64,000 nucleotides of DNA from positions 90,211 to 154,210 of the forward strand of contig NZ_LANI01000019.1 of assembly GCF_000982415.1 (NCBI RefSeq). Reading direction: 5' to 3'. Position 1 is the first letter of the stretch. The number at the start of each line of letters is the position of its first letter. Both the position numbers and the translations under genes were made by a program. Source of the stretch: Kiloniella litopenaei. GTDB lineage: Bacteria; Pseudomonadota; Alphaproteobacteria; Kiloniellales; Kiloniellaceae. Below, one piece after another: positions 27,422-36,605 of the stretch. The notes under the pieces are model-generated. The model worked only from the letters and a program-made list of their open reading frames with translations. It did not search any database and was not told the DNA's origin.

Positions 27422-28104
27422 ACAACAATAAAATCTCCCCCCAAAACACAGCCTATAGAATACAGGTGATTAATCCCAATTCTTCGCGTGAAGTTACAGA
27501 TACCATTGAGCAAAGTATTCAAGATCTTTCATCAAAGATGAACTTGGAAATCAGGTGTTCGCAGCTAGACAAAGCCCCATCCGCAATTGAAACGAATGAG
27601 GATGTCGAAATTGCAGGGAAGTTAATTAACGCAGAGATTAAAGCATCCAATGCCGATGCTTTTGTTATCGCCTGTTTTAGTGACCCTGGTGTAAAACAAT
27701 TAAGAGCAAAAGATCACAGAAACATTTATGGTATCGCAGAAACAGCTATGCTGATCGCAGCTCTTCACAAGGATAATTTTGGGATCATTTCGATACTTTC
27801 TGATTCCATTCCCCGTCACCAAAAACAAGCCCAGGACTTAGGCATTGATACACGACTTGCTGGTGACCTTGCATTGAATCTTGGTGTTTTGGAACTCGCC
27901 GACGAAGACAAGGCAAAACCCAGATTGCTGGAAGTTGGCTCGGAATTGAAAAACAATATGTACGCAGGATCAATTATTTTGGGTTGCGCAGGCATGGGTA
28001 AATACCAACATTGGCTTCAAGAGAAACTAGACATCCCCGTAATTGATCCGTGTCGGGCAGCTATAACAATGGCCGCTGCCAGCCTAATGACTATATCGAA
28101 ATAA
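27418..28104 (+). CDS. Asp/Glu/hydantoin racemase family protein
   Basis: The 228-residue protein has the two-cysteine plan of cofactor-independent racemases: Cys 86 in VIACFSDPG and Cys 190 in IILGCAGMG, with VINPNSS near the N terminus. Hydantoin racemases exchange D- and L-5-substituted hydantoins so that a stereospecific hydantoinase can use both. Its place beside hydA supports that reading. It overlaps the regulator by four bases. Racemases acting on allantoin or on maleate share the fold, so the exact substrate is open. Confidence 0.86.
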   Translation: MNNNKISPQNTAYRIQVINPNSSREVTDTIEQSIQDLSSKMNLEIRCSQLDKAPSAIETNEDVEIAGKLINAEIKASNADAFVIACFSDPGVKQLRAKDHRNIYGIAETAMLIAALHKDNFGIISILSDSIPRHQKQAQDLGIDTRLAGDLALNLGVLELADEDKAKPRLLEVGSELKNNMYAGSIILGCAGMGKYQHWLQEKLDIPVIDPCRAAITMAAASLMTISK

Positions 28105-28140
28105 CAACAAATCAAAACCCAAACCAAAGGGAGTAAGAAA

Positions 28141-28920
28141 ATGGATTTCGGAATCGCAGGGCGCAAAGCCATAATCTGCGCATCATCCAAAGGCCTAGGT
28201 AAAGCCTGTGCCATAGAACTGGCCAACGAAGGCGTTGATGTCATCATCAATGGTCGCAACAATGAAACACTAGAAGAAACAGCCCAGGAAATTCGCAACG
28301 CCACTGGAGTTGATGTTACCGCCGTTGCATGTGATGTCACGTCAGAAGAAGGCCGCGCAAAGCTGCTCACCGCATGTGCCAACCCTGATATTTTGGTGAA
28401 CAATGCAGGCGGTCCACCTCCGGGAAACTTTCGCGATTGGGACGGTGATGAGTGGCACAAGGCCCTAGAGGCCAATATGGTCACCCCTATTCTGCTCACC
28501 AAGGCTGTTATCGACGGCATGATTGAGCGTAAGTTCGGACGCGTCGTGAACATTACTTCCGGTGCCGTAAAAGCCCCCATTTCAATTCTAGGGCTATCCA
28601 ACGGTGCACGGTCTGGCTTAACCGGATTTGTAGCCGGCCTTGCCCGCGAAGTTGCCGCAAACAACGTTACTGTAAATAACCTGTTACCTGGTCCATTTGA
28701 AACAGATCGCTTGACCGCCACGCTGCAGGGTGCTGCCAAAAAGAACGGTACGACCCTTGAAGAAGAATGGGCAAAACGCCAATCATCAAACCCAAGTAAA
28801 CGCTTTGGCAAACCCGATGAATTTGGCGCGGCCTGTGCTTTTCTCTGTAGTAACCGGGCAGGTTTTATTACCGGACAAAACTGGCTTCTTGATGGTGGAT
28901 CTTATCCGGGAACCTTCTAA
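28141..28920 (+). CDS. SDR family oxidoreductase with a non-canonical active site
   Basis: The 259-residue Rossmann protein has the nucleotide motif ASSKGLGKA (14-22) and the NNAG motif (LVNNAGGPPPG, 86-96). The catalytic Ser is in NITSG (Ser 140). At the place of the usual Tyr-x-x-x-Lys it has Ser 153 and Arg 157 (LGLSNGARSGLTG). A subfamily of FabG-like SDRs shares this change, so it is not a sequencing fault, but the usual proton relay is missing. It is the last gene of the gntR-racemase-SDR unit, so it should act on a product or relative of the hydantoin substrate. Confidence 0.88.
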   Translation: MDFGIAGRKAIICASSKGLGKACAIELANEGVDVIINGRNNETLEETAQEIRNATGVDVTAVACDVTSEEGRAKLLTACANPDILVNNAGGPPPGNFRDWDGDEWHKALEANMVTPILLTKAVIDGMIERKFGRVVNITSGAVKAPISILGLSNGARSGLTGFVAGLAREVAANNVTVNNLLPGPFETDRLTATLQGAAKKNGTTLEEEWAKRQSSNPSKRFGKPDEFGAACAFLCSNRAGFITGQNWLLDGGSYPGTF

Positions 28921-28950
28921 TTTTTTCCATCATTCAATCCGCTGGATAAC

Positions 28951-28985
28951 AAAAAAGCTCGCAGATATTCTCTGCGAGCTTTTTT
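28951..28985. terminator. Bidirectional terminator between the SDR gene and sufE
   Basis: A 15-bp stem (28951-28965 with 28971-28985; core GCTCGCAGA with TCTGCGAGC) has A/T runs on both sides, between converging genes. Confidence 0.9.
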
Positions 28986-29011
28986 ACACAATCACAAATA
29001 GATTACCGCAA

Positions 29012-29443
29012 TCAGCAATAACTTTCAGCCGTTGCCTGAATACGTTTGACCATCGCGTGTAAACCATTGGCACGGTTTGGGCTAAGGTGTTGTGAAAATT
29101 CAAGGCGCTCAAGGATATCATCAATATCAATCGACTTGATTTCTTGAGCTGTTTTGTTGGAAAAAATCATCAAAAGAACAGCGACAAGTCCACGCACAAT
29201 GTGGGCATCACTATCGGCAATAAAGCTCAACTTTGGTGGCGTGTTCTCATCTACATTACAAACCAGCCACACTTGACTGGTACATCCCTGTACACGTGAT
29301 GCCTCTGTCTTGAGAGCATCATCCATAGGGGGAAGCTTTCGCCCCATCTCAATGATGTAGCGATACCGCTCTTCCCAATCTTCCAGGAATTCAAAACTAT
29401 CAATAAGATCTTCAATAGATGCGTCTGTGACTGTTTCAGTCAT
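29012..29443 (-). CDS. sufE: Cysteine desulfuration protein SufE
   Basis: The 143-residue protein accepts persulfide sulfur from the SufS desulfurase and hands it to the Fe-S scaffold. The catalytic Cys is Cys 54 in RVQGCTSQVWL. FLEDWEERYRYIIEMGRKLPPM at the N terminus and LSPNRANGLHAMVKRI at the C terminus are the family marks. It is the third gene of a minus-strand run (DAHP synthase, nicotinate phosphoribosyltransferase-like, sufE) with a 10-base gap to the gene before it. No other suf gene is nearby. Confidence 0.95.
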   Translation of the reverse strand: MTETVTDASIEDLIDSFEFLEDWEERYRYIIEMGRKLPPMDDALKTEASRVQGCTSQVWLVCNVDENTPPKLSFIADSDAHIVRGLVAVLLMIFSNKTAQEIKSIDIDDILERLEFSQHLSPNRANGLHAMVKRIQATAESYC

Positions 29444-29453
29444 TGTTACGTAT

Positions 29454-30653
29454 TTACTTTCTAATCAGGAACTCGCGCCCCACCTTTACCCGGGGAACGT
29501 TGTCATATTCTACTATATCAGCCGTCGCATAGGTTTCTGACCAACGGTTCGGCAGGTAACTTCCTGTACCAACCACATCAAGTGGCGCCTCGGCCTCTGC
29601 CATCAAGCGGCACTTGGCCGGGCTAAAGCCAGACGAGGCAACAATCTTGACCTTGGTAAAGCCTTCTTTATCCAATGCTTCTCGCATGGTCCAGATTGCC
29701 GCGGCAGACACCCCCGGCCCGACCAGATAACGAAGTTCTTCTTCGTTTCTATAGCCCCTAATTGCTCGCGGCACATTGCGTTCAAGCACCGCGTAAGAAC
29801 TCGGTGGATCAAGAGTTTCAACAAAACGGCTGCCCGCTGTATCCAGACGAACGGATAACAGACCCTCGGCTGCACGTTTGGGAAAACGGCGACACACTGT
29901 CAAAGCATCGGTAATCTCGCGCGCAAAATAATCTACGAGAACAGTCATGGGATCACCCGGAAAGGTCTCGTCGAACATTTCCGCAGCTTTCAAAGTCGAT
30001 CCCGCATAGCCAATCAAGGCATGTGGCATCGTCCCCATGCCACTATCCTGCCCAAAGTAGTGTGCGGTTGCATCGGTTGCATTACCAATGAAACCAATCG
30101 CCCCGTTTTTACGCTTGGCCCGATCAGCACCGACAGAAGCAGCATAGGCCATAATTTCGGCCATATCTGTTCCCGCACAATGACGGGCATCCATCGCCAG
30201 AAAAGCAACGGAATGCAGGTCGGAGCACATTGTAAAGGCATTGTAAGCCGCAACACAGGCAGGACCAAGCCGCTGTAACAGCAAGGTTTCCAGATCAACC
30301 AGATGCCTGAGAGATCCGGTCAGGTACATAATAGGTTCACCCGCACCGACCCAGCGCCCTTCTGCATAACGAAGATCTATTTCAAGATCAAAGTTACGCT
30401 TGCGCGCCATCTCTTCCAGCCACCTGATGACAAGGCCGGGCGCGGACACAACAGGACGACGCATAAAGATGGCATAGGTCACCTTTTGGTCGCCAAACTT
30501 TTCAACAACCTTCTTGCTTCGATTGAAATAATGGTCTGTCCAAGCCGTGATGTCACCATCTTCAACAGGCCAGAGGGAGGATCGCTCCCCCCTCTGGTCT
30601 TTATCCTGTTGACGTTTTTTGTGTTCGCGTTTTTCTTGCGTACTATCAGGCAT
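29454..30653 (-). CDS. Nicotinate phosphoribosyltransferase family protein
   Basis: The 399-residue protein belongs to the type II phosphoribosyltransferase fold. The segments TDHYFNRSKKVVEKFGDQKVTYAIFMRR, EGRWVGAGEPIMYLTG, and the C-terminal VKIVASSGFSPAKCRLMAEAEAPLDVVGTGSYLP form the substrate and PRPP sites in this family. Nicotinate phosphoribosyltransferase makes nicotinate mononucleotide for NAD salvage, which nadE would finish. This shorter branch is common in alphaproteobacteria and I believe less studied than PncB, so I give no symbol. The first 28 residues are highly charged. It starts 27 bases after the DAHP synthase gene. Confidence 0.85.
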   Translation of the reverse strand: MPDSTQEKREHKKRQQDKDQRGERSSLWPVEDGDITAWTDHYFNRSKKVVEKFGDQKVTYAIFMRRPVVSAPGLVIRWLEEMARKRNFDLEIDLRYAEGRWVGAGEPIMYLTGSLRHLVDLETLLLQRLGPACVAAYNAFTMCSDLHSVAFLAMDARHCAGTDMAEIMAYAASVGADRAKRKNGAIGFIGNATDATAHYFGQDSGMGTMPHALIGYAGSTLKAAEMFDETFPGDPMTVLVDYFAREITDALTVCRRFPKRAAEGLLSVRLDTAGSRFVETLDPPSSYAVLERNVPRAIRGYRNEEELRYLVGPGVSAAAIWTMREALDKEGFTKVKIVASSGFSPAKCRLMAEAEAPLDVVGTGSYLPNRWSETYATADIVEYDNVPRVKVGREFLIRK

Positions 30654-30680
30654 TAAGCTTACCCGTTAATCGTCAAAACC

Positions 30681-32066
30681 TTAGGACGCCTGTGCAACAG
30701 GTGAAGATGAACGGCTTTCACGCTCTTCTTTCAACTGCTCCGCAATCAAGAAGGCCAATTCAAGAGACTGGCTGGCGTTAAGACGTGGATCGCAATAAGT
30801 GTGATAACGAGCCGAAAGATCTTCATCTTTAATCGCCTGCGCCCCACCGATGCACTCGGTCACATCCTTACCCGTCATTTCAAAGTGAACACCACCGGCA
30901 TAGGTGCCTTCGGCTTTATGGACTGCAAAGAAATTGCGAACCTCGGCCAGAACACGATCAAACGGACGTGTTTTATAGCCACTAGAAGATTTGATGGTAT
31001 TGCCATGCATAGGATCACATGACCAAACCACTTTTTTGCCTTCACGTTCAACCGCACGGATCAACGCTGGAAGATGCTCTTCCACTTTGTCATGTCCCAT
31101 GCGAACGATCAGGGTCAACCGCCCCGCATCATTGTTTGGGTTCAAGCGATCAATAAGCTTTAGAAGATCATCCGGGTTAGACGTTGGGCCACATTTCATG
31201 CCGATCGGGTTATGAATACCACGCATAAATTCAACATGCGCTTCATCCAAATGCCTTGTACGATCACCAATCCACAGCATATGCGCAGAACAATCGTACC
31301 AGTCACCGGTCAGGCTATCGACACGGGTCAGAGATTCTTCGTAGTTGAGAAGAAGAGCCTCGTGGCTGGTGTAGAAGTCCGTTTCACTGAGCTGAGGAAC
31401 CTTGTCTTCGGTCAAGCCACAGGCTTCCATAAAACCGATAGCTTCGTCGATACGTTGCGCCAAGGCTTCGTAGCGATCTGACTGTGCTGAATTACGAACA
31501 AAATCATGGTTCCAGTCATGAACCTTGCGAAGGTTGGCAAAACCACCCTGAGCAAAAGCCCGCAACAGGTTCAATGTCGAAGCAGATTGATGATAGGCTT
31601 TGATCAAGCGCTCTGGATCGGGCACACGTTCTTCTTCGGTGAAGCCGATACCATTGATGATATCACCACGATAGCTTGGAAGTTCCACGCCATCGATTGT
31701 TTCCGTTCCGGCTGAACGCGGTTTGGCGAACTGCCCCGCCATACGCCCGACTTTCACAACAGGGCAAGCCGCCCCGAAAGTCAAAGCCACAGCCATTTGC
31801 AGCATTACCTTAAAGGTATCGCGGATATTATCGGGATGAAACTCGGCAAATGCCTCTGCACAATCACCGCCCTGAAGCAGGAAGGCGCGACCTTCGGCCA
31901 CTTCACCAAGTTGTTTACGTAGTCTGCGTGCCTCGCCTGCAAAAACCAGTGGCGGTTGACCCGCCAAGGTTTTCTCCACGGAATCTACAACAGCAGAATC
32001 CGGGTATTCGGGCACTTGCCGAATATCCTTGGCGCGCCAGGAATTAGGTGTCCATTTCGCGCTCAT
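30681..32066 (-). CDS. aroG: Class II 3-deoxy-7-phosphoheptulonate synthase
   Basis: The 461-residue plant-type (class II) DAHP synthase joins phosphoenolpyruvate and erythrose 4-phosphate, the first step to aromatic amino acids. Key stretches are [69 protein letters not shown] and [22 protein letters not shown], with the metal-binding Cys, His, Glu and Asp in place. The symbol follows common usage for class II enzymes in this group. It leads the unit with the phosphoribosyltransferase-like gene and sufE. Confidence 0.95.
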   Translation of the reverse strand: MSAKWTPNSWRAKDIRQVPEYPDSAVVDSVEKTLAGQPPLVFAGEARRLRKQLGEVAEGRAFLLQGGDCAEAFAEFHPDNIRDTFKVMLQMAVALTFGAACPVVKVGRMAGQFAKPRSAGTETIDGVELPSYRGDIINGIGFTEEERVPDPERLIKAYHQSASTLNLLRAFAQGGFANLRKVHDWNHDFVRNSAQSDRYEALAQRIDEAIGFMEACGLTEDKVPQLSETDFYTSHEALLLNYEESLTRVDSLTGDWYDCSAHMLWIGDRTRHLDEAHVEFMRGIHNPIGMKCGPTSNPDDLLKLIDRLNPNNDAGRLTLIVRMGHDKVEEHLPALIRAVEREGKKVVWSCDPMHGNTIKSSSGYKTRPFDRVLAEVRNFFAVHKAEGTYAGGVHFEMTGKDVTECIGGAQAIKDEDLSARYHTYCDPRLNASQSLELAFLIAEQLKEERESRSSSPVAQAS

Positions 32067-32459
32067 TTACTTTACCTCTAAATTACACAATATAATTTCA
32101 CGTTTGACAGTATTAATCGTCTTTTCTGTCCTTTACCAGCACAAAGCCTTACTTATCTTATATATTCATCAAAAATACATATCTCGGGCATCTAGACAGC
32201 ACAGAAGACACTCTTGATATAGGCATTCAAGATTCGGATTTCACCAGAATTTCATTTGCGGCAAGACCCGTTCATGATTAATTGATAAGGATTCGCATTT
32301 ATAGCTGCGGTCACTTGAGACAGTTAGGGCATTTGAAACAGTACAATCGGCAAGCTATAAACCTCGAACAAACATTTGCCGGGTTAAAAACATACTGCAA
32401 TAAATCTGCGTGAGACATTTTACGCAAACAGTTTGCGGTCAAAAGCTAAAGGTCATTAA
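32067..32459. other. 393-bp divergent intergenic region
   Basis: This AT-rich region lies between DAHP synthase and the LpxO-like gene and holds two divergent promoters. I see no open frame, repeat or RNA structure that I can support. Confidence 0.45.
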
Positions 32460-33254
32460 ATGAGCAAGAAACAGATCAGCAGATTATTACGGGTAATCAT
32501 TCCGCTGGCGATCCTCCTCTACTTTATTCCTCTCTTGACCATTGCCTTTATCATTATGGGGCTTCTGGATGTGGGGCGTCATCATCAGGTTACGGCAGAT
32601 CTGGCAAAAAAATATTTCACAGGCAACGGCATGCTTACCTGGGCCTTGTCACCGATCAACCTGTTCCTGGATCTCATTTCTGAGCGGAACAGATATGTGT
32701 ACAAGCTGGATGATTTTCCCGAAGGGCACCGCAATGAAATCGCAAGTGTCCTGAAAGAATTTGACGATAACAAAGAAGAAATCATCAGCGACATTCGCGC
32801 CCAGCTTGGTGGTGAAAGCCGCGGCATGCTATTTTACAAATGGTACGGTAAAAACACCAATGATGCGGTTCCGGCCTTTAACAAGGAATTTACCTATATC
32901 AAAACCATTGGCGTGTCCGTTTTCAATAAAAAGAAATCGACGTCGCTGCATTTTGGCCCCTTACGCCTGACGCTGCGTGTCCTTTACAACCTGACGCCAA
33001 TTAAAAGCGATAATATCTATATCGAGGTGGATGGAAAAAAACATTACTGGCACGACGACCCACTTTTCATTTTTGACGATACGATCCAGCATCAATCCAT
33101 CAATGAAGAAGATCACGAACGCTATTGCGTCTTTGTTGACGTCCTACGTCCTTCAGCCTTTACTGGACTGCAAAACGTCTTCATGCAAATCATGCAAACT
33201 GTCTTTATTAAATTTAATGGCATCTTTTACAAAAACTGGACTTTTCTTAAGTAA
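32460..33254 (+). CDS. Aspartyl/asparaginyl beta-hydroxylase family protein (LpxO-like)
   Basis: The 264-residue protein has an N-terminal membrane anchor (about 10-36), as LpxO does, followed by a 2-oxoglutarate/Fe(II) oxygenase domain. Iron-binding His residues fit His 164 (TSLHFGP) and His 211 (FDDTIQHQSINEEDHERYCVFVDVLRP); Arg 221 in the latter would bind 2-oxoglutarate. In Salmonella LpxO this family hydroxylates the secondary acyl chain of lipid A. The segment after the first His differs from classic LpxO, so the acceptor is uncertain. It is a single gene converging on gor. Confidence 0.86.
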   Translation: MSKKQISRLLRVIIPLAILLYFIPLLTIAFIIMGLLDVGRHHQVTADLAKKYFTGNGMLTWALSPINLFLDLISERNRYVYKLDDFPEGHRNEIASVLKEFDDNKEEIISDIRAQLGGESRGMLFYKWYGKNTNDAVPAFNKEFTYIKTIGVSVFNKKKSTSLHFGPLRLTLRVLYNLTPIKSDNIYIEVDGKKHYWHDDPLFIFDDTIQHQSINEEDHERYCVFVDVLRPSAFTGLQNVFMQIMQTVFIKFNGIFYKNWTFLK

Positions 33255-33285
33255 CGACCAGAAGTTTTCATAAAAATCCACGAAC

Positions 33286-33318
33286 AAAGGGCTGCACGAA
33301 TTTCGCGCAGCCCTTTTT
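33286..33318. terminator. Bidirectional terminator between the LpxO-like gene and gor
   Basis: AAAGGGCTGC (33286-33295) pairs with GCAGCCCTTT (33307-33316), followed by T residues, between converging genes. Confidence 0.88.
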
Positions 33319-33348
33319 AATTCGATCAATGTCAGCGTGACTTTAAGC

Positions 33349-34725
33349 TTACTTTTTTACAGGTTCACGCATTGTCACAAATTCCTCTGCAGCAGTGGGG
33401 TGTATTCCCACCGTTGCATCGAACATGTCCTTTGTCGCCCCGGCTTTGATTGCGACGGCAAACCCCTGAACAATTTCAGGCGAATCAGCCCCAACCATAT
33501 GAAGTCCGACAACTTTTTTGCCGTGTTTTTCAACAATCAGCTTCATCAAGGCTCTTTCGTCGCGACCAGACAAAGTGTGCTTCATGGGACGGAAAGAAGA
33601 TTGATACACGTCGATATCACTATAACGATCCAACGCCTGTTCTTCACTCAAGCCCACCGTACAAACAGGGGGATGACTAAAAACAGCAGTTGCAACATTA
33701 TGATGATCCATCGCCCGCGGTTTACCTTTAAAGGCCGTATCAACAAAAGCCATTGCTTCCTGAATAGCAACCGGTGTCAGGTTGATCCGGTCAGTCACAT
33801 CCCCAACAGCATAAATATTTTTTGCTGTGGTCAGGGAAAACTCATCAACCTTAATCGCGCCTTTGCTGTTTAGCTCAACGCCAGCTTTTTCAAGACCAAG
33901 CCCTTCGACATTCGGTTTACGACCTGTCGCCGCAAAAACAGCGTCCACTTCAACCTTGCGACCGTCAGAATAGGTAACTTCCAGTCCAGCGTCTGTTTTT
34001 TCTATATTCTCAATCGTCAGATTAAGCTCAAGCGCAATGCCTTTTTTTGCCATCTCGTCACCGAGGAATTCGCGAACATCGCGGTCAAACCCGCGCAAGA
34101 GCGCATCGCCACGATAAACTTGTGTTACTGCGGAACCAAGGCCGTTGAAAATACCGGCAAACTCGACTGCAATATAACCACCACCATAGACAATCACTCG
34201 CTTGGGTAGTTCATCCAGATGGAACGCTTCGTTTGAACTGATCGCATGTTCCCAGCCTTTTCCTTCGGGGAAAACAACATGCCCCCCCGGCGCCAACAAA
34301 ATCTTGTTGGCCGTAAAAGTCTGATCCCCAACCCGAACGGTATGACGATCTTCAAGAACAGCCCGCCCGTCGTACCTTGTCACATTTGCATTCTTTAAAA
34401 TGCCTTTGTAAATCTCTTCAAGGCGGTCAATCTCTTTGTCTTTATTGGCAATCAAGGTCTTCCAGTCAAAAGAGCTATCACCAACGGACCAGCCAAATCC
34501 GGCAGCATCTTCGAATTCTTCGTGGAAATGGCTTGCGTAAGAAAAGAGTTTTTTGGGAACACAACCGCGGATAACACATGTTCCGCCATAGCGATATTCT
34601 TCTGCCAAGGCCACTTTGGCGCCTGTGGCTGCAGCCATTCGTGCGCCACGTACCCCACCGGAACCTCCACCGATCACAAACAGATCGTAATCATATTGAA
34701 CATCATCATCGTGATAGGTCGGCAT
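33349..34725 (-). CDS. gor: Glutathione-disulfide reductase
   Basis: This 458-residue flavoprotein reduces oxidised glutathione with NADPH. It has the FAD-binding VIGGGSGGVRGARMAA, the redox-active disulfide GGTCVIRGCVPKKLF, the NADPH domain VIVYGGGYIAVEFAGIF, the second FAD motif NIYAVGDVTDRINLTPVAI, and the C-terminal His-Glu pair VGIHPTAAEEFVTMREP. It would keep glutathione reduced for the glutaredoxin at 8782-9123, among others. It is monocistronic. Confidence 0.96.
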   Translation of the reverse strand: MPTYHDDDVQYDYDLFVIGGGSGGVRGARMAAATGAKVALAEEYRYGGTCVIRGCVPKKLFSYASHFHEEFEDAAGFGWSVGDSSFDWKTLIANKDKEIDRLEEIYKGILKNANVTRYDGRAVLEDRHTVRVGDQTFTANKILLAPGGHVVFPEGKGWEHAISSNEAFHLDELPKRVIVYGGGYIAVEFAGIFNGLGSAVTQVYRGDALLRGFDRDVREFLGDEMAKKGIALELNLTIENIEKTDAGLEVTYSDGRKVEVDAVFAATGRKPNVEGLGLEKAGVELNSKGAIKVDEFSLTTAKNIYAVGDVTDRINLTPVAIQEAMAFVDTAFKGKPRAMDHHNVATAVFSHPPVCTVGLSEEQALDRYSDIDVYQSSFRPMKHTLSGRDERALMKLIVEKHGKKVVGLHMVGADSPEIVQGFAVAIKAGATKDMFDATVGIHPTAAEEFVTMREPVKK

Positions 34726-35087
34726 GCAACAGGCTCCTGAAAGATAAAGCTATATTATTGATACTATAGTTGCTTAGCATAACTTTTGCTCTAGGCGTGA
34801 AGAGTAAAGTGTAGATTTCTCTACATGAACGATGAAACAACGACGAGAAAGAGATATGCTAAACGACTATAAATACTTAGGACAGACTAGATGGAAATAA
34901 AAGGAACGAATTTAAAGATTTACCAATCACATTGCCGACAGAAGCTGCTGACAATGAACCGCGCGACCTCATAACTTACTGTTTTTTATATATTTTAAAA
35001 AGATCACAAGATCGTGACAAGGTGATGTTTTTTAAAGACGCTATAAAAAGTCATCTCTATCAGTATTGGCTCGTAAGGTAACATGAC
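34726..35087. other. 362-bp intergenic region
   Basis: This AT-rich stretch lies between divergent genes (gor and the small exported protein). No recognised gene, hairpin terminator or repeat. Confidence 0.45.
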
Positions 35088-35450
35088 ATGAGTTTCTATC
35101 CATACACCCTTGCTATTCTCTCTCTCCTCTGTTGGCCAGCACTTGCACACGGTGAAGAACGAGAATTATCTGGCGATGAAATCAGACAATACCTTGCGGA
35201 TAAAAAAGTTGTACATCGACAGGGTGCCGCTAATGGTTTTGAGCAAACCTTCCATAGTTCGGGAACAACCCACTATCAGGCCCAAGGCAGAAAAGCAGAA
35301 CAAGGAAAATGGAGTGTTCAAGCAGATCAATATTGTTCCCAATGGGGGCCTTTTGGATGGAGCTGTTATGACATAACGGCTCAGGGCAACTTTATCACCT
35401 GGATTTCCAAAGAGGGAACACTTTACAAAGGTCGTATCGTTGATCAATAA
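35088..35450 (+). CDS. Small exported protein (DUF995-like)
   Basis: The 120-residue protein has a signal peptide (cleavage likely after LAHG). The mature domain has a pattern common in alphaproteobacterial periplasmic proteins: LSGDEIRQYLADKKV, a central G-x-T-x-Y strand, then GKWSVQADQYCSQWGPFGWSCYDI with two cysteines that may form a disulfide. The DUF995 assignment is from memory of this pattern and is tentative. Function is unknown. It converges on the MDR reductase gene. Confidence 0.72.
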   Translation: MSFYPYTLAILSLLCWPALAHGEERELSGDEIRQYLADKKVVHRQGAANGFEQTFHSSGTTHYQAQGRKAEQGKWSVQADQYCSQWGPFGWSCYDITAQGNFITWISKEGTLYKGRIVDQ

Positions 35451-35474
35451 GCGTCCACCAATTGTAAAGCTCGC

Positions 35475-36470
35475 CTATAACCTTACAATAACCTTACCTT
35501 GATTAGTACCAGCCAGCAGGCTTTCCAATCCTTTAGGTGCAGAAGAAAGCCCCTCAAAAATCTCTTCACTGAAACTTAATTTTCCCGCTTGGTAGAGAGG
35601 CTGAAGCCCAGAAACAGCTTCGGAGAGACGGTGCATATGATCAAAAATCAGGAAACCCTGCATTCTGGCACGTTTCACCAACATGGTTCGCGAAACCCGC
35701 GGACCATTCACTTGATCCGGTGCAATGCCGATCACGCCGCAAATAGTCATCCGTGCCCCAATATTAAACAGGCTCATAACAGCATCCGTAATCGGGCCAC
35801 TGACATTATCAAAATAGACATCGACACCATCGGGACAGGCCTTAACCAGATCGCCCACCAAATCTGTTGCTGTTTTGTAATTCAAGACGGCATCATAGCC
35901 AAATTCCTCGAGGCAACGCCGTGCTTTTTCATCACTTCCCGTAATACCAACGGTGCGGCAACCTCTTGCTTTGGCAATTTGCCCGACCATAGAACCCACC
36001 GCGCCCGCCGCCGTTGAAACGACAACGGTCTCCCCTTCCTGGGGATCGCCAATTTCAGTCAATCCGAACCAGGCTGTTGCACCTGTCATTCCCAAAACGT
36101 GCAGATTGATGGAAAGAGGGCCATCCGAAGGATTAACCTTGCGCTCAATATCCGAGCCATCGCTTACCGCAAACTCCTGCCAGCCAAACAGTCCGTAAAC
36201 AAACTCGCCAACGGTATAATCGGGGTGCTTGCTCTCAACCACCTCACCCACAGCGAAGCTGCGCATAACAGCACCAATCTCGACCGGGGGAATATAGTTC
36301 GGCATATCCGTCACCCATCCGCGCATGGCGGGATCAACAGAAAGGTAATGATTTTTGATCAGAAATTGACCATCAGACAAAGGCGTAACTTGCTCTTCTG
36401 CCAACTGGAAGATATCAGCCGAAATTGATGGATTTGGGCGGTCAGCCAAAACAAGTTTATTGTTCTTCAT
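35475..36470 (-). CDS. NADP-dependent MDR-family oxidoreductase (CurA/LTB4DH-like)
   Basis: The 331-residue zinc-free medium-chain dehydrogenase/reductase has the subfamily start ending in SVDPAMRGWV, the TGATAWFGLTEIG helix, and the nucleotide motif VVSTAAGAVGSMVGQIAKARG. VDVYFDNVSGPITDAVM follows. Related enzymes reduce alpha,beta-unsaturated ketones or aldehydes such as 15-oxoprostaglandins and curcumin. The real substrate is likely a reactive carbonyl. It is a single gene. Confidence 0.9.
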   Translation of the reverse strand: MKNNKLVLADRPNPSISADIFQLAEEQVTPLSDGQFLIKNHYLSVDPAMRGWVTDMPNYIPPVEIGAVMRSFAVGEVVESKHPDYTVGEFVYGLFGWQEFAVSDGSDIERKVNPSDGPLSINLHVLGMTGATAWFGLTEIGDPQEGETVVVSTAAGAVGSMVGQIAKARGCRTVGITGSDEKARRCLEEFGYDAVLNYKTATDLVGDLVKACPDGVDVYFDNVSGPITDAVMSLFNIGARMTICGVIGIAPDQVNGPRVSRTMLVKRARMQGFLIFDHMHRLSEAVSGLQPLYQAGKLSFSEEIFEGLSSAPKGLESLLAGTNQGKVIVRL

Positions 36471-36547
36471 TGAAATACCTTTATCGGGGAATGCCTTTAT
36501 CGATTTGTCTTAGTCACTATAAATTTAGAACACAGATATTAAACAAA

Positions 36548-36582
36548 AAAACAGCCTGCCACGGTAACCAACAGTGACAGGC
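36548..36582 (-). terminator. Terminator of the yceI gene
   Basis: GCCTGCCAC (36554-36562) pairs with GTGACAGGC (36574-36582) with one mismatch. On the minus strand it leads into seven T residues. Confidence 0.72.
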
Positions 36583-36605
36583 CATGAGCCAAGAGCAAGA
36601 TATAT

